From contig NC_065922.1 of the NCBI RefSeq assembly GCF_024586455.1, positions 33,910,089 to 33,974,088 of the forward strand: DNA of 64,000 bases. Reading direction: 5' to 3'. Every line of letters starts with the position of its first letter. The first letter of the stretch is position 1. The DNA is from Bactrocera neohumeralis (Eukaryota; Arthropoda; Insecta; Diptera; Tephritidae). Positions 1 to 11,908 of the stretch are shown here, in pieces. The position numbers and the translations under genes are program-made. The notes under the pieces are model-generated. The model was given only the letters and a program-made list of their open reading frames with translations. It had not been told where the DNA came from and did no database searches.

Positions 1-419
1 GCGCGGTAAGCTTGTATGGCAGCTATTTGCTATAGTGGTCCAATCCGAACAAGATTTTCGAAGATTATAGCTTTGGCTTGGACAATAATCCATGAAAAAT
101 TTCGTAAAAATATATTGTCATACAAAAAAATGTTCCATACAAACACTAGATCTTTATCGATCATTTTGCATGACAGCCTTATCTTATAATGGTCTGATAT
201 CAGCAGTTTCAACAAATTATTAGTATCTTGGGGAGAAAGAGACTTGTGTAAAATTTCAAAAAGATTTCCCAAGAACCAAAGGGTACAGAGGGATCCAAAT
301 GGCCAAACAGACTCAGCTCGTCATGTTGATTATTTCTACAATACGTGGCTTTTACAGGGTCCCCGACGATTCCTTCTCTGCTTGGGAAGCTTAATATGCC
401 TTGTGCAGGGTATAAAGAC
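1..419 (-). repeat. Hairpin-ended dispersed repeat, copy 1 (partial)
   Basis: Read on the minus strand, this starts near 419 with a degenerate form of the family head (TATACCCTGCA then AAGG), followed by an AAG-CTT-CCCA stretch and a GGACCCTGTAAA block. It then runs into the internal unit (CTATAGTGGTCC, GAACAAGATTTTCGAAGATT, TTCGTAAAAATAT). The copy runs off the window edge. The family is recognised because the same blocks recur, in the same order, at eleven other places in the window. Confidence 0.75.
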
Positions 420-1305
420 CCAATGTACGGAAAATATGACATTATAATTCTTCGAAAATATGAAGAAATGCATTAGCAATTTCGTCTCTTGTCTCCTATA
501 AATCCCTAATTAATGAGCGTGATCTCAGAACTCTTAAATTTTCCAGTTAGATCGTAACTATTTTATATAAATTAAAATCAAGTAGATTAATGCAAAAAGC
601 GAGGTAAACATGAGATGACCTTCGAGCTTCTATAGGGTTGAATTATTAATACTCAGTCGCGGTGAATTCCAATAAAAGTATTCATAAGTAAGCAAAAGTA
701 GTTTTTATTAATTGTACATACTATTATACATACATATGTATGTGTATACATATATTCTATATATAAAACGTGTATTTATAGATTTATTGACTTTTTGCGT
801 TTTGGGCATTTTTGTGTAATCAGAAAGTCACCTGATCGCGATCTCATTATATACTTGGCGTACTCGTGATTTCTACCCATTATATTGTACATACCTATGT
901 ACATAAGTACGTTTGTAGATACATATCATATCACCACTTAAAATGCAAAATAACGTAACACCACTTTTTATAAGCCTACAAGTGAAGGAAAACTATATAT
1001 ATAAAATTATAAAATAGTTATATATTGATTATAAAATGGTTATATATTGGTTATAAAATGGTTATATATTGGTTATTACATACGAGTATGCATATGTATA
1101 ATATGATGTGGTGGATCGTAAGCGATAAAAAACTCAATTTTTATTTTTTTGATGATACGTTGTTTTGCATTTTAGTTGACGATATATACCTATATATATA
1201 TATATACGTTGGATGTTTAGGAATGCATTTAAAAGTAGCCTTGAGTATACTTGTAGGACGGACGCATATAATCAACTAATTTACCAAAACTTTTATTTTC
1301 TTAAA
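420..1305. other. Gene-free stretch, no recognised feature
   Basis: This is AT-rich sequence with TACATA/TATG microsatellites around 715-760 and 885-930. Open frames here are short and low-complexity. Apart from the tandem repeat at 1009-1074 I see nothing supportable. Confidence 0.6.
1009..1074 (+). repeat. 22-bp minisatellite, three units
   Basis: Three head-to-tail 22-bp units start at 1009, 1031 and 1053. Units two and three are identical and unit one differs at two positions. The unit begins ATAAAATGGTTATATATT. Confidence 0.85.
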
Positions 1306-2760
1306 TAAAGGGTGTTTCGTGATTTGCGCGCTATTATGAGCAATATGAGAATAATTAAATTTAATTGTACTATGTTTTAAGTTATACTATAATGACCAAA
1401 AAATAGTGAGACTTTGTTCATAATTTTCAAATTCTTAATTTGTTCTTCAAAATCTGGAGACGACACAGATCAAAGTAATCCCCCTTGGCCTCAATACACT
1501 TGTGTCAACGTTTTTTTGTTTCAATCAAAAGTCAATTTCCGTAAAAGCCTTCAATGCGCCTAGTGATTCACGTTTAATGGCTTCAATTGACCCAAATTGG
1601 TTTCTGCGGCGGTCGTTTGAGTTTGCTGAATAGCCAGAAGTCACACGGAGCTAAAGCAGACGAATATGGTGATTGCGAAACGATGTTGGTTGAAAATTTG
1701 GTGAAAAACTCACGAAGATTCAATGCAGTATGGGACGGTCCATTATCGTGGTGCAAAAACCAAGAATTGTCGGTCCATAATTCTGATTTCTTTTTACGAA
1801 TAACTTCGCGCAAACGTCGCATAACATTCAAATAGTATTCCTTGTTGTTTGGCCGGGCGGAAGGAATTCGGAGTGCACCACACCTCGATAATCGAAGAAA
1901 ACTGTCAACATAACCTTGATTTTTGAACTGTTTTGACGTGGTTTGTTCGGCTTTGGCTCTCCTATGTCACGATATTTAGCTAATTTATTGTCTGTTGCAA
2001 GGTCGGAAGCATAGATCCAATACTCATCGTTAGTAATAATACGTTTCATGACATCCTGGTAGTCGAAAATGATTGTTTCACAGACATTATCGCCACGCTG
2101 TTTTTCGAAAAAATTGAGTGATTTTGGAATCAACCGTGCTTTCACGATTTTTAGACCCAAATTATCTTTCAAATTGGTTTTCACAGATCCTTCCGATATT
2201 CCAACGATGCCATTAAAATCTCTAACTGGTTATGGTCGATTCTCAAGCGCCATTTTTTTATTTTATTGACGTGTTGATCATCAGTTGATGTTGATGGTTG
2301 TGCTAGATGTGGTTCGTCGTTAAGGCGTTTTCGACTCTGTTTGAATAATTTGTACCAATCAAAAACACTTGTTCGCCGCGACAACCACTTTTCATTTAAG
2401 TCCTTTTCCAACATTCTGAACGTTTCGGTTTCAGAAATTTGATTCCGCACACAAAATTTAGTGGAACTTCTTTGTTAAATAATTTTACTCAAAGTAGAAA
2501 TCGCCAAATTCCCTTTATGTACATACTTTAGAAAGGCAAGCTTATACTAAATACTAATGATTGTTTTCATGTGACATTTGGCACAGATGTCGCTGATATC
2601 ATACGAATATAAAAAATTATTTCGACGAACGGATTTTCGCACGGAATTTAAATTAAACAGTCTTACTATCTTTTGCCCACAGTACCGTTTGGATAATTTT
2701 GTCGGCCAGAGACTTGAATTCTTAGATTTTATCTCTCATGCATATCTAAACACCCTTTAT
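1306..2760 (-). mobile_element. mariner-like element, near full length, inactive
   Basis: The ends carry matching inverted termini: ATAAAGGGTGTTT on the left (about 1305-1317) and its reverse complement AAACACCCTTTAT on the right (2748-2760), with TA at the outer edges as expected of the TA target duplication of Tc1/mariner elements. The length of about 1.45 kb is normal for mariner. Transposase remnants fill the middle on the minus strand. The element is dead because the transposase needs at least two frame changes. Confidence 0.85.
1583..2450 (-). pseudogene. mariner transposase, frameshifted (DD34D)
   Basis: Minus-strand reading passes through three frames: 2450-2181, 2184-1828 and 1831-1583. 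The first has the helix-turn-helix part (VFDWYKLFKQSRKRLNDEP, then PSTSTDD). The second has the first catalytic Asp (ITNDEYWIYA) and a GVVHSEFLPPGQT segment. The third has the second Asp (HHDNGPSH) and third Asp (APCDFWLF). Thirty-four residues separate the second and third Asp, which defines the mariner DD34D signature. C-terminal-like residues continue past 1583 but stops intervene. The catalytic triad is complete; the breaks are frameshifts near 2182 and 1829. Confidence 0.9.
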
Positions 2761-2762
2761 TA

Positions 2763-4901
2763 ATTGATTTTTGTACTGCTGACCGTGTCGCGTCATCAAC
2801 AGTTGGTCGCGATAAGGCGAAGTTATAGCAAATATGTACCACACAATTAGTATGCCACTTAACGTCAATGATTTTTACAATGGCAATTGATTAAAGAAAG
2901 ATTATTTTAAGAATGCAAATCTTGAAACGTACGTATGACTTTTTTTTTGTGTTTCTAGCCGGATATTTATACGATAAGAGTACAAAAAATAATTAGAAAT
3001 TTTTTTTTTATATACATATATAAAAGAACATAAAATCAATCATTGAAATTTAACTGTAAAACTACAGTCTATGACTCGTATATGCCTGTCTATAACTAGA
3101 GTACCGATCGCAATTTTTGCTCCTGATCATTCAAATGTAACAATGTATGTATATCACTTCTGGTTTATACTGTTTAATTTTTTTTTTTGCGTAAAATACC
3201 AACATACAAGTATCTCGCTGCTAAACCGCCACAACGCATTATTCGCCGCTACTCGCTATTTTATCAGTCGCTATCTGATATTTTATTGCATTAAATACCT
3301 AATTAGGTAAGCATGTCATGTCGGTGAAATATTTTAAATTATTCGAGTATGCGATTGAAATGTGAAAGACAATTTATAGCGCATTGTCAGAGCGTTGCCA
3401 TTTCAGACTCTAACTATATAACATATGTATGTATATGTACTGTATATTATATACGGATGTGAGTGTAATACTGTGTGCCACACAACAGTCAAGTGTCTCT
3501 TTACACATATGAATATCTATATACATACATATATATACTATATTTAGATACAATGTGAGTTAGTGAGCTGATGTGTAAATACATAAGTGATAGTCAGCCG
3601 ATCGTGCGCTCGATCTGTGGGTGCAGGCGTTCATTTATTTGTGGCTTTGAGAAAAATAAAAATAATGAAGTGAAATAGTAAGTGAACACATAAATTATAT
3701 ATGTATGTATATTTGTACCTATGTAATATATACATATGTACATATGAAAAACAAGTCACTACCAAACACATGATTTTTATTATTCACCGATTTCATGCTG
3801 ACAAATTAGCTTTGTCCACGGCATATTTGAATTTTAGACATTGTATAGACACATAGGTACATACATACATACATATGTATATGTATAAAAATATATATAT
3901 TTTTTTAAATAATTTTTTTTTACTTACTTTTAACGAATTTTTTTGACTAAATTTGTTATATATTTCTTTAATAATTTTTTGAAATAAATTTTAACGTTTT
4001 TTTTTGTAATATATTTTTTGGGCTAATTTTTTTTGCTGTTTTCTTTCTTTTTTTTTTAATTTTAATTTTTTAACTTTCTAATACTTTGTATTAAGGTTTA
4101 TTTTCATTGTTAGAATAATTTAAATGGAAATATAAATCTTGAAACAAAGCATTAGAAATGTAAAAAAATAATAATATTTTTTTAATAATAGTAAAACCGA
4201 AAAATATAACAAAAATACCATAAAAAATTATTAAAAAAATATATTTAAAAAAATTAAAAAAAAAAATAATATTTTATGAAACTATAAAAACAAAAATATT
4301 AAAAAAAATTGTGTTAAAAATAAGTAAAAAATTATAAAAAATTACAAAAAATATTTAAAATTATTTAAAAAAAAATAGTTTTAAAATTATTTAAAAAAAT
4401 TGTTTAAAAAATTACTAAAATCAAATTCTTAAAAAAGCTGTTATTTGTATTCAACATCTAATTCAACTAACTAAAACTAAAAATAAACAATTTTCTAAGT
4501 CCATAAATTTTCTTTAAATATCTGGTGCCGGCCAGTGAACCGGAAATTATAATAGAGTTTGTTATTTTCTTAGTTACCCTAATTATTTTCATTTACCGCG
4601 TGTAGATTGATATGTGCCAAGGCATACAGACATACATACATACATATATACATATACTTAAAAATTCATTTTTAGACTCGAATATTTATATTTTGTATAC
4701 TACAATTGCCTTAAACAAATGCTTTACAATTTATCAACTATAAATAGAAACTAAAATAAGAAAAGGAATGCTTGAAAAGTAATTGAATACATGATAATAG
4801 TGATGTTTATCGATTTGTTTTATTCAAAAATGCTGTGCGGTGTTGCGTATTTTCTGGAACTAAATATAACTTTTTTGAATATGTGTACATATGTATATTG
4901 T
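2763..4901. other. Gene-free stretch with A/T block
   Basis: No supportable gene. Microsatellites of the CATA/TATG type occur at about 3420-3540, 3700-3745 and 3855-3900. The part at 3895-4440 is a nearly pure A/T block listed separately. Confidence 0.6.
3895..4440. repeat. A/T low-complexity block with strand switch
   Basis: The + strand is T-rich from about 3895 to 4080 and A-rich from about 4140 to 4440, made of T-runs and then A-runs broken by single other bases. The two halves could pair as an imperfect fold-back. No coding potential is visible. Confidence 0.7.
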
Positions 4902-5733
4902 GACAAAAATGTACCCGGAAATTTTAAATAAAGGCAAAATATTTAATTATGTTATAATATTTATTTTGTCGCCTTCAAAGTAATCCTCACCTGATGTAAT
5001 ACACTTATGCCAACGATTTTTCCGGTCCTCGAAACACTTTCCTTAGCACCTGTTGGGATGACCTTCAGCTCATTTAGCGAATTTTGTTTTATCTCTTTGA
5101 TCGACTGAAAACGGGTTCCATGGAGCGGCAATTTCAGTTTGAGAAACAAGAAAAAATCACATCGAGCCAAATCTGGTGAATACGGTGTTTGATCGATGGT
5201 ATTCATTACGTTTCTGGCTTTAAACTCGGTCATAATCGTACTCTTTTTGAAAAAATTTAGCTTTATCGGGACGAGTCGAGTTTCATACCCAAAATATCCA
5301 CCAAAGTCATTCGAACGTACTCGCGAGAGTTGTCGAGCTCTTTTGCCATCTCTCTAACACTCGCCTGACGATTTTCAAGCACTAGCTCCTTCCCTTTTTT
5401 ATATTTTCATCAGTTGATGGGTCGAAGGTCGTCCAGAACGAGGCATGTCTTTAACGAGCTCTCGGCCGTCTTTAAAGGCTTTGTACCACTCGTAGGCTTG
5501 TGTTTTTGAATCACAGTAAGTGATTTTTCCTACATTCACAACGGTCCACACACGAAATTTGGTTAGAAATACACATTCATTGTAGAAATCGCAACGCACT
5601 ACTGAAGTGTACCGACTTAAACAACTCATATTTACCATAGTAATTAAGGACAGTCCGACCAACTTAGCAAAATACATTTTTTAAATATCATTTACTCGAG
5701 GAATTTAATTACAATTTCAGGGTGTTTTTTGTC
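4902..5733 (-). mobile_element. mariner-like element, internally deleted
   Basis: Imperfect inverted ends are visible: GACAAAAATGTACCCGGAAATT-like sequence at about 4902-4923, and its counterpart at about 5713-5733 (AATTTCAGGGTGTTTTTTGTC). The element is only ~0.83 kb against ~1.3 kb for an intact mariner. The missing part lies in the catalytic core of the encoded transposase. Confidence 0.8.
4961..5677 (-). pseudogene. mariner transposase remnant, core deleted
   Basis: On the minus strand an N-terminal piece (5677-5399) shows a mariner helix-turn-helix (SKTQAYEWYKAFKDGREL, then DMPRSGRPST). After a frame change, 5398-5234 reads like the following linker (VREMAKELDNSREYVRMTL, then VDILGMKL). 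It then jumps to the C-terminal piece (5233-4961) with YSPDLARCDFFLFLKLK, which holds the third catalytic Asp. The region with the first two Asp residues is absent, so this cannot encode an active enzyme. It belongs to a different mariner subfamily from the element at 1.3-2.8 kb, judged by residues in shared motifs. Confidence 0.88.
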
Positions 5734-6487
5734 CTAATGTATTTCATGTCGTACATATATTCTCTTTCAATCTAACATTTTCGCTTTTTACATAAATTTA
5801 TATGCTATATAATATACTATAATGTCTTTTATACTTTATTTTAAGCGATTTTTATTTCATCTATTGTCTTATTTCACTATATTTTGATGATGCTAGTGAT
5901 AAATTATGTTTTGTTAATAAACCATTGCATTCATATTCCATTTATTTATGTAATTATTTTCCCAAAATTATATTTAGTCTTAAAATAATAAATATTTACC
6001 AACTACCACAATGCACACATTTTAATTTTAAGTATTTGTATTACAGAATAATTATATTCGACAGCTATTTTTATATACCACACGTAAATATGTAGCTATT
6101 TACTCATGCGGCTAGAATTGTGTGTGCTCTAATTTTGAACTAATACCCGCCAGTGAAACATTTTTAAAAATGAACACAATTTTTTTTATTCCAAATATTA
6201 TAACTAATACAAGCAGCAATAGAAAATATGTGAAATTTCGTGTATGATTTTAAAAATTATTTGTTCAACAAAAGCACAACAAAATGTTTAGATTTTTTGT
6301 GGTTTTAGAAACTTTTTTTTTTCAACAAAAGCACCTATCAGTTACAAAAACATGACGTTACAAAATGAAACCCGCTAAAATAATATTTTTTTGAAATTTA
6401 TAAATGCCTAAAATTTTATTATGTTAATTATTTGTTTTTCATTGTTGCATTCCGTTGAAGAAAATTAACAGAAAAACAAATTAGGTA
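5734..6487. other. Gene-free AT-rich stretch
   Basis: No open frame or repeat that I can support, only scattered T-runs. Confidence 0.5.
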
Positions 6488-7119
6488 TTAAGGAGTCAGT
6501 AGGGTAATCTTTTTTCAAAAACATTTTTTTTTTTTTTGCATTTTCTGTTCCCTTATACCCTTAAAATTAATGTAGAAACCCACTTTACCATTGGAAGGTT
6601 TCGAAAAAGGCCCAAAAAGAATAATACCGCCCGGAGTGCACACCTGGCACTTTAAACCCGTTTTTCTCAAAACTCACTTTTTTAAACTGGCGGACAAGAT
6701 TCCGGTCGAACTACTCAATCGATTTGCTTAATTTTTCTTCTTAAATGTTCACAAAACGCCTGGCTATCGTCCCTATATTTTTTATAATTTATTGACAAAG
6801 TTATGGCAAAATTTATGTAAAAAAACGTTAATTACTTTTTTATTTATCAACATTTTTTCATGATTCTAGTAGGAACGATAACCATTCGCGTACTTTTTAA
6901 GAATAAATTGGGTTTTTGTGTTTCAGATGATCCAAACATGAGAAATCGTGTCCGCCAGTGAAAAAACGCATCTCATTCACCCAGCCATTTTTCCGACAGA
7001 TGTCATCAAAAAATTCCGAAAAAATTTATTTATACACTCCACACCACTCCAAAGTTCTATTGTAGAATAAAAATTTCTATGAAAAAAATGTCAATAAAAC
7101 AGGGTAGATTACCCTACTG
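6488..7119. mobile_element. TTAA-ended miniature element (piggyBac-like), right end cut
   Basis: The left end at 6488 reads TTAAGGAGTCAGTAGGGT. The arm CAGTAGGGTAATCT (6497-6510) recurs exactly inverted as AGATTACCCTACTG at 7106-7119. The outermost bases and second TTAA expected on the right are missing, because the sequence switches there into the mariner-type miniature element. No coding frame inside. The TTAA edge suggests mobilisation by a piggyBac-type transposase; this is inferred only from the ends and from the better-preserved relative at 54705-55160. Confidence 0.6.
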
Positions 7120-7600
7120 TCTTTTCGTATTTTGTCAATAGACGTCGTTGCAGTCGTATATCTCCAATGGTACCAATCACATTGTGTCATACCAAATAGT
7201 GTTGGAAAGGTGAGATTTTAAGCTCCATTTACCCAAAAAAAAAATTAAATTCGGGGAAGTTGAAAAAAAGTTACAGCTATTTAAAAATGAGCTAAAATAA
7301 TGAAACAATTCGTTATATTTTGAAATTTTTATATAAAAAAGGGAATAATACCACACAAGCCACTAATGAAATTTACGGAGACGATGCCAAATCAGTTCGA
7401 GTAGCACAACAATGGTTCGCTCGCTTCCGTTCTGGAAATTTCGAAATTTCGATTTACACTGGTGGTATAATGTCTCCAGCGGAAAAATGGTAAAAAGTGG
7501 TTGGCCAAAATGGTACATATTTGTTTATTTATTTATTAGTATAAATATAAAAAATTAGTTGAAGTTTAATTAGAAATACGAAAAGACTTTTTCGACTACT
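7119..7600 (+). mobile_element. mariner-derived miniature element
   Basis: An exact 14-bp inverted pair, GTCTTTTCGTATTT at 7119-7132 and its complement at 7574-7587, bounds ~0.48 kb. Inside, on the + strand, is a transposase relic: a helix-turn-helix peptide (about 7368-7440, SVRVAQQWFARFRSGNFE) followed almost at once by a C-terminus-like peptide (about 7469-7530, MSPAEKW, stop, KVVGQNGTYLF). The whole catalytic core is deleted, so this is a non-autonomous deletion derivative. Related ends lie at 22840 and 24230. Confidence 0.75.
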
Positions 7601-8850
7601 CTATATAATATTTTGAGTAAAGTATTATTTTAATTTTTTTGCTAAAAGGAAAATACCAATACAATTGCTATTTCATATTAGCTTTTCTCGGTTTGATTTG
7701 GTTGAGCTTTGCTCCATTCTATTAATCAATTTGAATAGTAACAACCTAGATACAAGTAAATACAATATAGGATGGTATATGGGTCATCTATTGAAGACAT
7801 TATTGTTTAAGTGTAGTACTATAGAAGTTGAAATAACGAAGGGAGTTATCATTTCGAAGAGAAACACCAGCAATTGAGGGTTTCGTGTTACATAAGATAT
7901 GACAAGATAACATTTGCTCCGTGAATATTTGTAAGTCACCGGGAAGAATCGTGAATTCAAAATCTGTTTTATCACTCAGGCTGAAAAAAATTACGAAATT
8001 CAATTCATGGCAGCTTAAAGATGATTTTATAGCGATCTTAAAACTTTTAGAAACCATTTTTGTTCTGGATTGTTCCCCCATGAGTAATGAGATCTTATAG
8101 TAGTAGAAAAAATGCTTGTGTGAAAGCTTAAATCATGTCATCTTTCTATGGTTTTCATATATACTATGTTTCATGGTGATTCATATTAATGAAACCATAC
8201 TGTTTCTTCAACTGGAATCATTTTTGACTTTTTTGTCCTTGAATTGTTCCAATAATGCTATATACTATTCGCTCCTTTTTTGGTATGAGAAATTTTACAA
8301 TAATTTTTTTTTATATGTGTATTTTTTCAAAACTTCAAAACTCCAACGAGCTTATGTCAATTACAAAATATACTATGTAAATGAATTTTAGTGGCACCCT
8401 CTCATTTAAACGTTTCAAACTTTTGAGTTTGCCTGGCACTCGCATAGTACATGCATTATTATTAGAAAGCAATGTTTTGCATTAAAGTGTGCACCTTATT
8501 TGCGAAGCACTCCAATTTCATGCCCTTCATTTCGGTCATTTGTGAGAATAAGGTAAATACTTTTTGTCCGATATTTGCATTGTACATAGATAGATAGGTA
8601 TCGTTTACTACTTACTTTTCAGTTATCTTTCGTATGAATTTAACCTTCACGTGTGTGGTAGTTTAGTTAAGTTGTGACTGCATTACATTTGCTCTCTAAT
8701 CACTTAAATGACTTATAAGGAGGTTTTACTCACCTAGTTGTTATTGAGTACGGTGTTTTTTATAATATATATGTTAGGGTGTGATGAAATCACTCAATTA
8801 ATTATTGCTGAAAGCTTTATTTCCTTAAGTATTCCCAAAAAATAAGTCTA
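7601..8850. other. Gene-free stretch, no recognised feature
   Basis: Short open frames occur on both strands but none has a recognisable motif or normal codon pattern. I see no repeats shared with the rest of the window. Confidence 0.45.
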
Positions 8851-9230
8851 TTAAGGGGTTATGTCCAATGCTGAATTTGAAAAACCCGATTTTTTGCAAT
8901 TCGAATTAATACGTATTTTAGAATATCTTCCAAAAATGTATAGCTTATCCGGTGAATGGTTTCGAAGATACATTCGTATTTGTAAGAAATTTATAACTTA
9001 GCGTAATCGAATATCGAAACTTTGAACGGGTTGAATTCGAAATGCTGTTATTTTTCACCAAAAAGGTTAATTTTACACGACTCTTAGATATATTGTATTT
9101 GTCTGGTAATACTCGAAGGAATAAGATTTTCGATCATTTGGATTTTTTAAACAACTTTGAAGTGTAAATAAAAAAAATCGACTTTTTTGGGAAGCCGCCA
9201 ATTATTTAAAAAATTAATTTGACTAGTCCT
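8851..9230 (+). mobile_element. TTAA-ended element, left part only
   Basis: The stretch starts TTAAGGGGTTATGTCC, matching the first ten bases of the element at 54705. No matching right end was found before the retrotransposon fragment that begins near 9231, so it is taken as a truncated relative of the TTAA miniature elements. Confidence 0.4.
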
Positions 9231-9590
9231 TCGATAGTCATCAAAAAGAGGGTCTTTCATCCGAGGCTGGTTTAATCTTTTCATTGGGGATGTTTTTTAC
9301 ATGGCGGGTTCCAAACCCAGCGGGCAACCCTGGGGATAGATGATTCGCCTTCTCACTCTAGCTCGCTTTCAAATGGATGTTTTTGCGGCTCCACAGAGAA
9401 TACTTGGTCTAAGCCCGGAAGTCTTGAGCTGCTTGAGCCATATGTAAAAGAATCGTTTCTGGTCACTCCGAAGTGAATGGTGCTCAGCAAACTTTCCCCA
9501 CTTGCTTGACCTCCTGCACATGTTTCCATAGTTGAAAACTCGGCTATAACCGCATAAGCGGTGTCTACGCCAATAAAGAAGAAGTCCTTC
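9231..9590 (-). mobile_element. Non-LTR retrotransposon fragment
   Basis: The sequence resembles, from memory, one end of a non-LTR (endonuclease plus reverse transcriptase) retrotransposon that is abundant in tephritid genomes. The recognisable blocks include CATCCGAGGCTGG, GGCGGGTTCCAAACCCAGC, TTGAGCCATATGTAAAAGAA and GGCGTAGACACCGCTTATGC (the last on the minus strand). No polymerase or endonuclease domain is present here. A 75-codon minus-strand frame (9596-9369) is open but is interpreted as retrotransposon debris rather than a gene. Recognition is by memory and could not be checked. Confidence 0.55.
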
Positions 9591-11905
9591 GATCATTGCC
9601 TGTATTCCTATGTAGAAATAACTATTTTTTTTCTCCTTGAGGAAAAGCTTTGGATTCCCACTTATTTGGGTTTCACTAAGAATTCAAATCTCCGGTAGCA
9701 GGAAGTTTCGGTGTACCACATTTATTGATTTTTTACACTCTAATCTGATGTCATTTTGGCCACTTCAGCAAAAAGGTGAAATACAACGCTTTCTAGTATA
9801 AAACGTAGGTTTGTTTATGAACATATCGGCTAGGACTTTTTCTATTCCCTCGATGAAGTATTTAACTGACTGTAACATTTAATGACATCTAACATTTTCT
9901 GTCCACTAATTGACATTAAGACCTTGGATTCCTATTCAGGCCCTTATTTGAAAGAATTAGGGTTGGAAATCTTGATGAACTCAATCGATATTTCAATGAT
10001 AAAGGATTGTTCTACCCAAAAAAGTGTCTCATCATCAAAGTATTATAAGCAGAAACCTTGAGAAGATTTGTCAAATTGACCTCATTACTTCATGATAGGA
10101 CTATACCAAGGTTTAACTCAAATACTTGGCTTTCGACCCACTAAACAAAATGTACCTTAGATTAACGGCAGCCAGCACAACCTGAACTAAACGACAGCAT
10201 TTGAGTTGACTTCATCACCCACAGAATACTTGAAATGATATAATTTTGATGAAACTATTTTTAGACGGACATATCGTAAGAATATAAGTATGAAAAGCCG
10301 TGCACAAATAAATTTGTGACAACACAGTTTTTCTCCTCTACTTTTTTTTGCAATTATTATATATTTGTATGTATGTATGCGCATATGAACTAGTACAATG
10401 CAAGCCGATGATTTGCAACGTGGCGAAATAGAATTTACAGCAAAATAGCCGCTAACATTGGGCATAAAGAAGATAGCGCGACGGGCGAAAGTCAACGAAA
10501 ATTAAGCGAAAAATGCAAAACCAACGCCATATTGGAATGTGACTTGATTTTTCCAGCCTTTTTTCTCTAATATGTAGTATACACATTTCTCGTTTGGTGG
10601 ATTTTTTATGGTTGTTGTTGTTTTTTTTTTCTTACTGCTAAAGTACAAATTGTGTGGTTGGCGTGGAGGTGACGGTGAGTTGAAAGAAATATCTACAAGC
10701 CGAGTAGCTCTATACATTTATTTATGTGTGTATGTATGTATTTGCATATATATTTTAATTTGTTAGTATGTATGTGTGGTATGTGCGCATTTGTTTATTC
10801 ATATTTATGATATGTGCACAATACATACATACAACTTTATTTATATATGTACTAATGTATGTATGTACGTATGTGCGTTGTTTTCTTTCTCTAAGTAACA
10901 CATTGGTGGTCAGGCGCCTTGCACGACTGCCCGCCGAACAAGTGAATGTCTGTCAGTTAGTCGGGCAAATAGACTCATTTAGCTGATACAAAACTATATT
11001 TTTCCATATGCCTTAATATTTGTTTTTATACTTGTAGGTATGTTTAGTATGTACATATATATGTATATTTGCAGGTATTTGTTTGTATGTTTGTTTGTTT
11101 GTGTAACTTTGTATTCATCATCATCAGCTTTGTATAATAATTGTGCGAGTGCGAATGCCATTTTCTACTTTGTATGTATTTCTTATATTCATTCGCCGTT
11201 TTGTTTTCCATTATGGACGACGACGGTTGTTCTCACTCTTGCCAGCTGCGTCGCGTTGCTTTCGGTGTTGTTGTAGTTGTTGTACCCAGTGTATGATTGC
11301 GGCAGCGGTGACAACGACAACGGCGTCATCCACTTCACGGTATCTACACCATTTTTATGTCCGCACCAACAGCCTCACACTTTAGCGCTCCATTAAGCCA
11401 CGGGTGTAATGTGTGAGCAAGGCTGGTGGAGTTGGATGAGTGGAGCGCCGCAGTCGAGTCGCCTGTTTGGCTAACTAGCTGCCGGACTGTCTGTGCGTCT
11501 GCACGTCAGACGGTCTAAGCAGTCGTTTGTAGCCGCTGGCAATGCATATATTCACATACATACATACATTGCTCTGTGTGTTTGTATTTGACGTTTTGTG
11601 GGCATTTTGTTGTCGACTGTTATCCCTGTCAGATTGGTTTTATTGAATTATCTTTTTTTGCAGCAGTCAAGCTTTAGTTTTACACCATATTTCGCCGCTT
11701 CTTCTAGTTGCCTCATCGCTTTCTCATATTAAATTTACATTCGTTACTTGTGTAATTGCGGCGATTTAACTGTCCTGCCACTTGTTTATGCGAGTATATG
11801 TATGTACATACATATGTATGTAGGTATGTTTGTATGTATCATTACTTGTGTATATTTGTTTAGCTTTTCTTAGTTGCTGGAATCATTATATCAATATATT
11901 ACTAT
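9591..11905. other. Gene-free stretch, no recognised gene
   Basis: Unique-looking sequence to about 10500, then T/G-rich DNA with TATG/TACA microsatellites (10720-10880, 11035-11110, 11795-11850). The more GC-balanced part at 11130-11520 could be regulatory. None of the open frames shows a known motif. Confidence 0.45.
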
Positions 11906-11908
11906 ATT

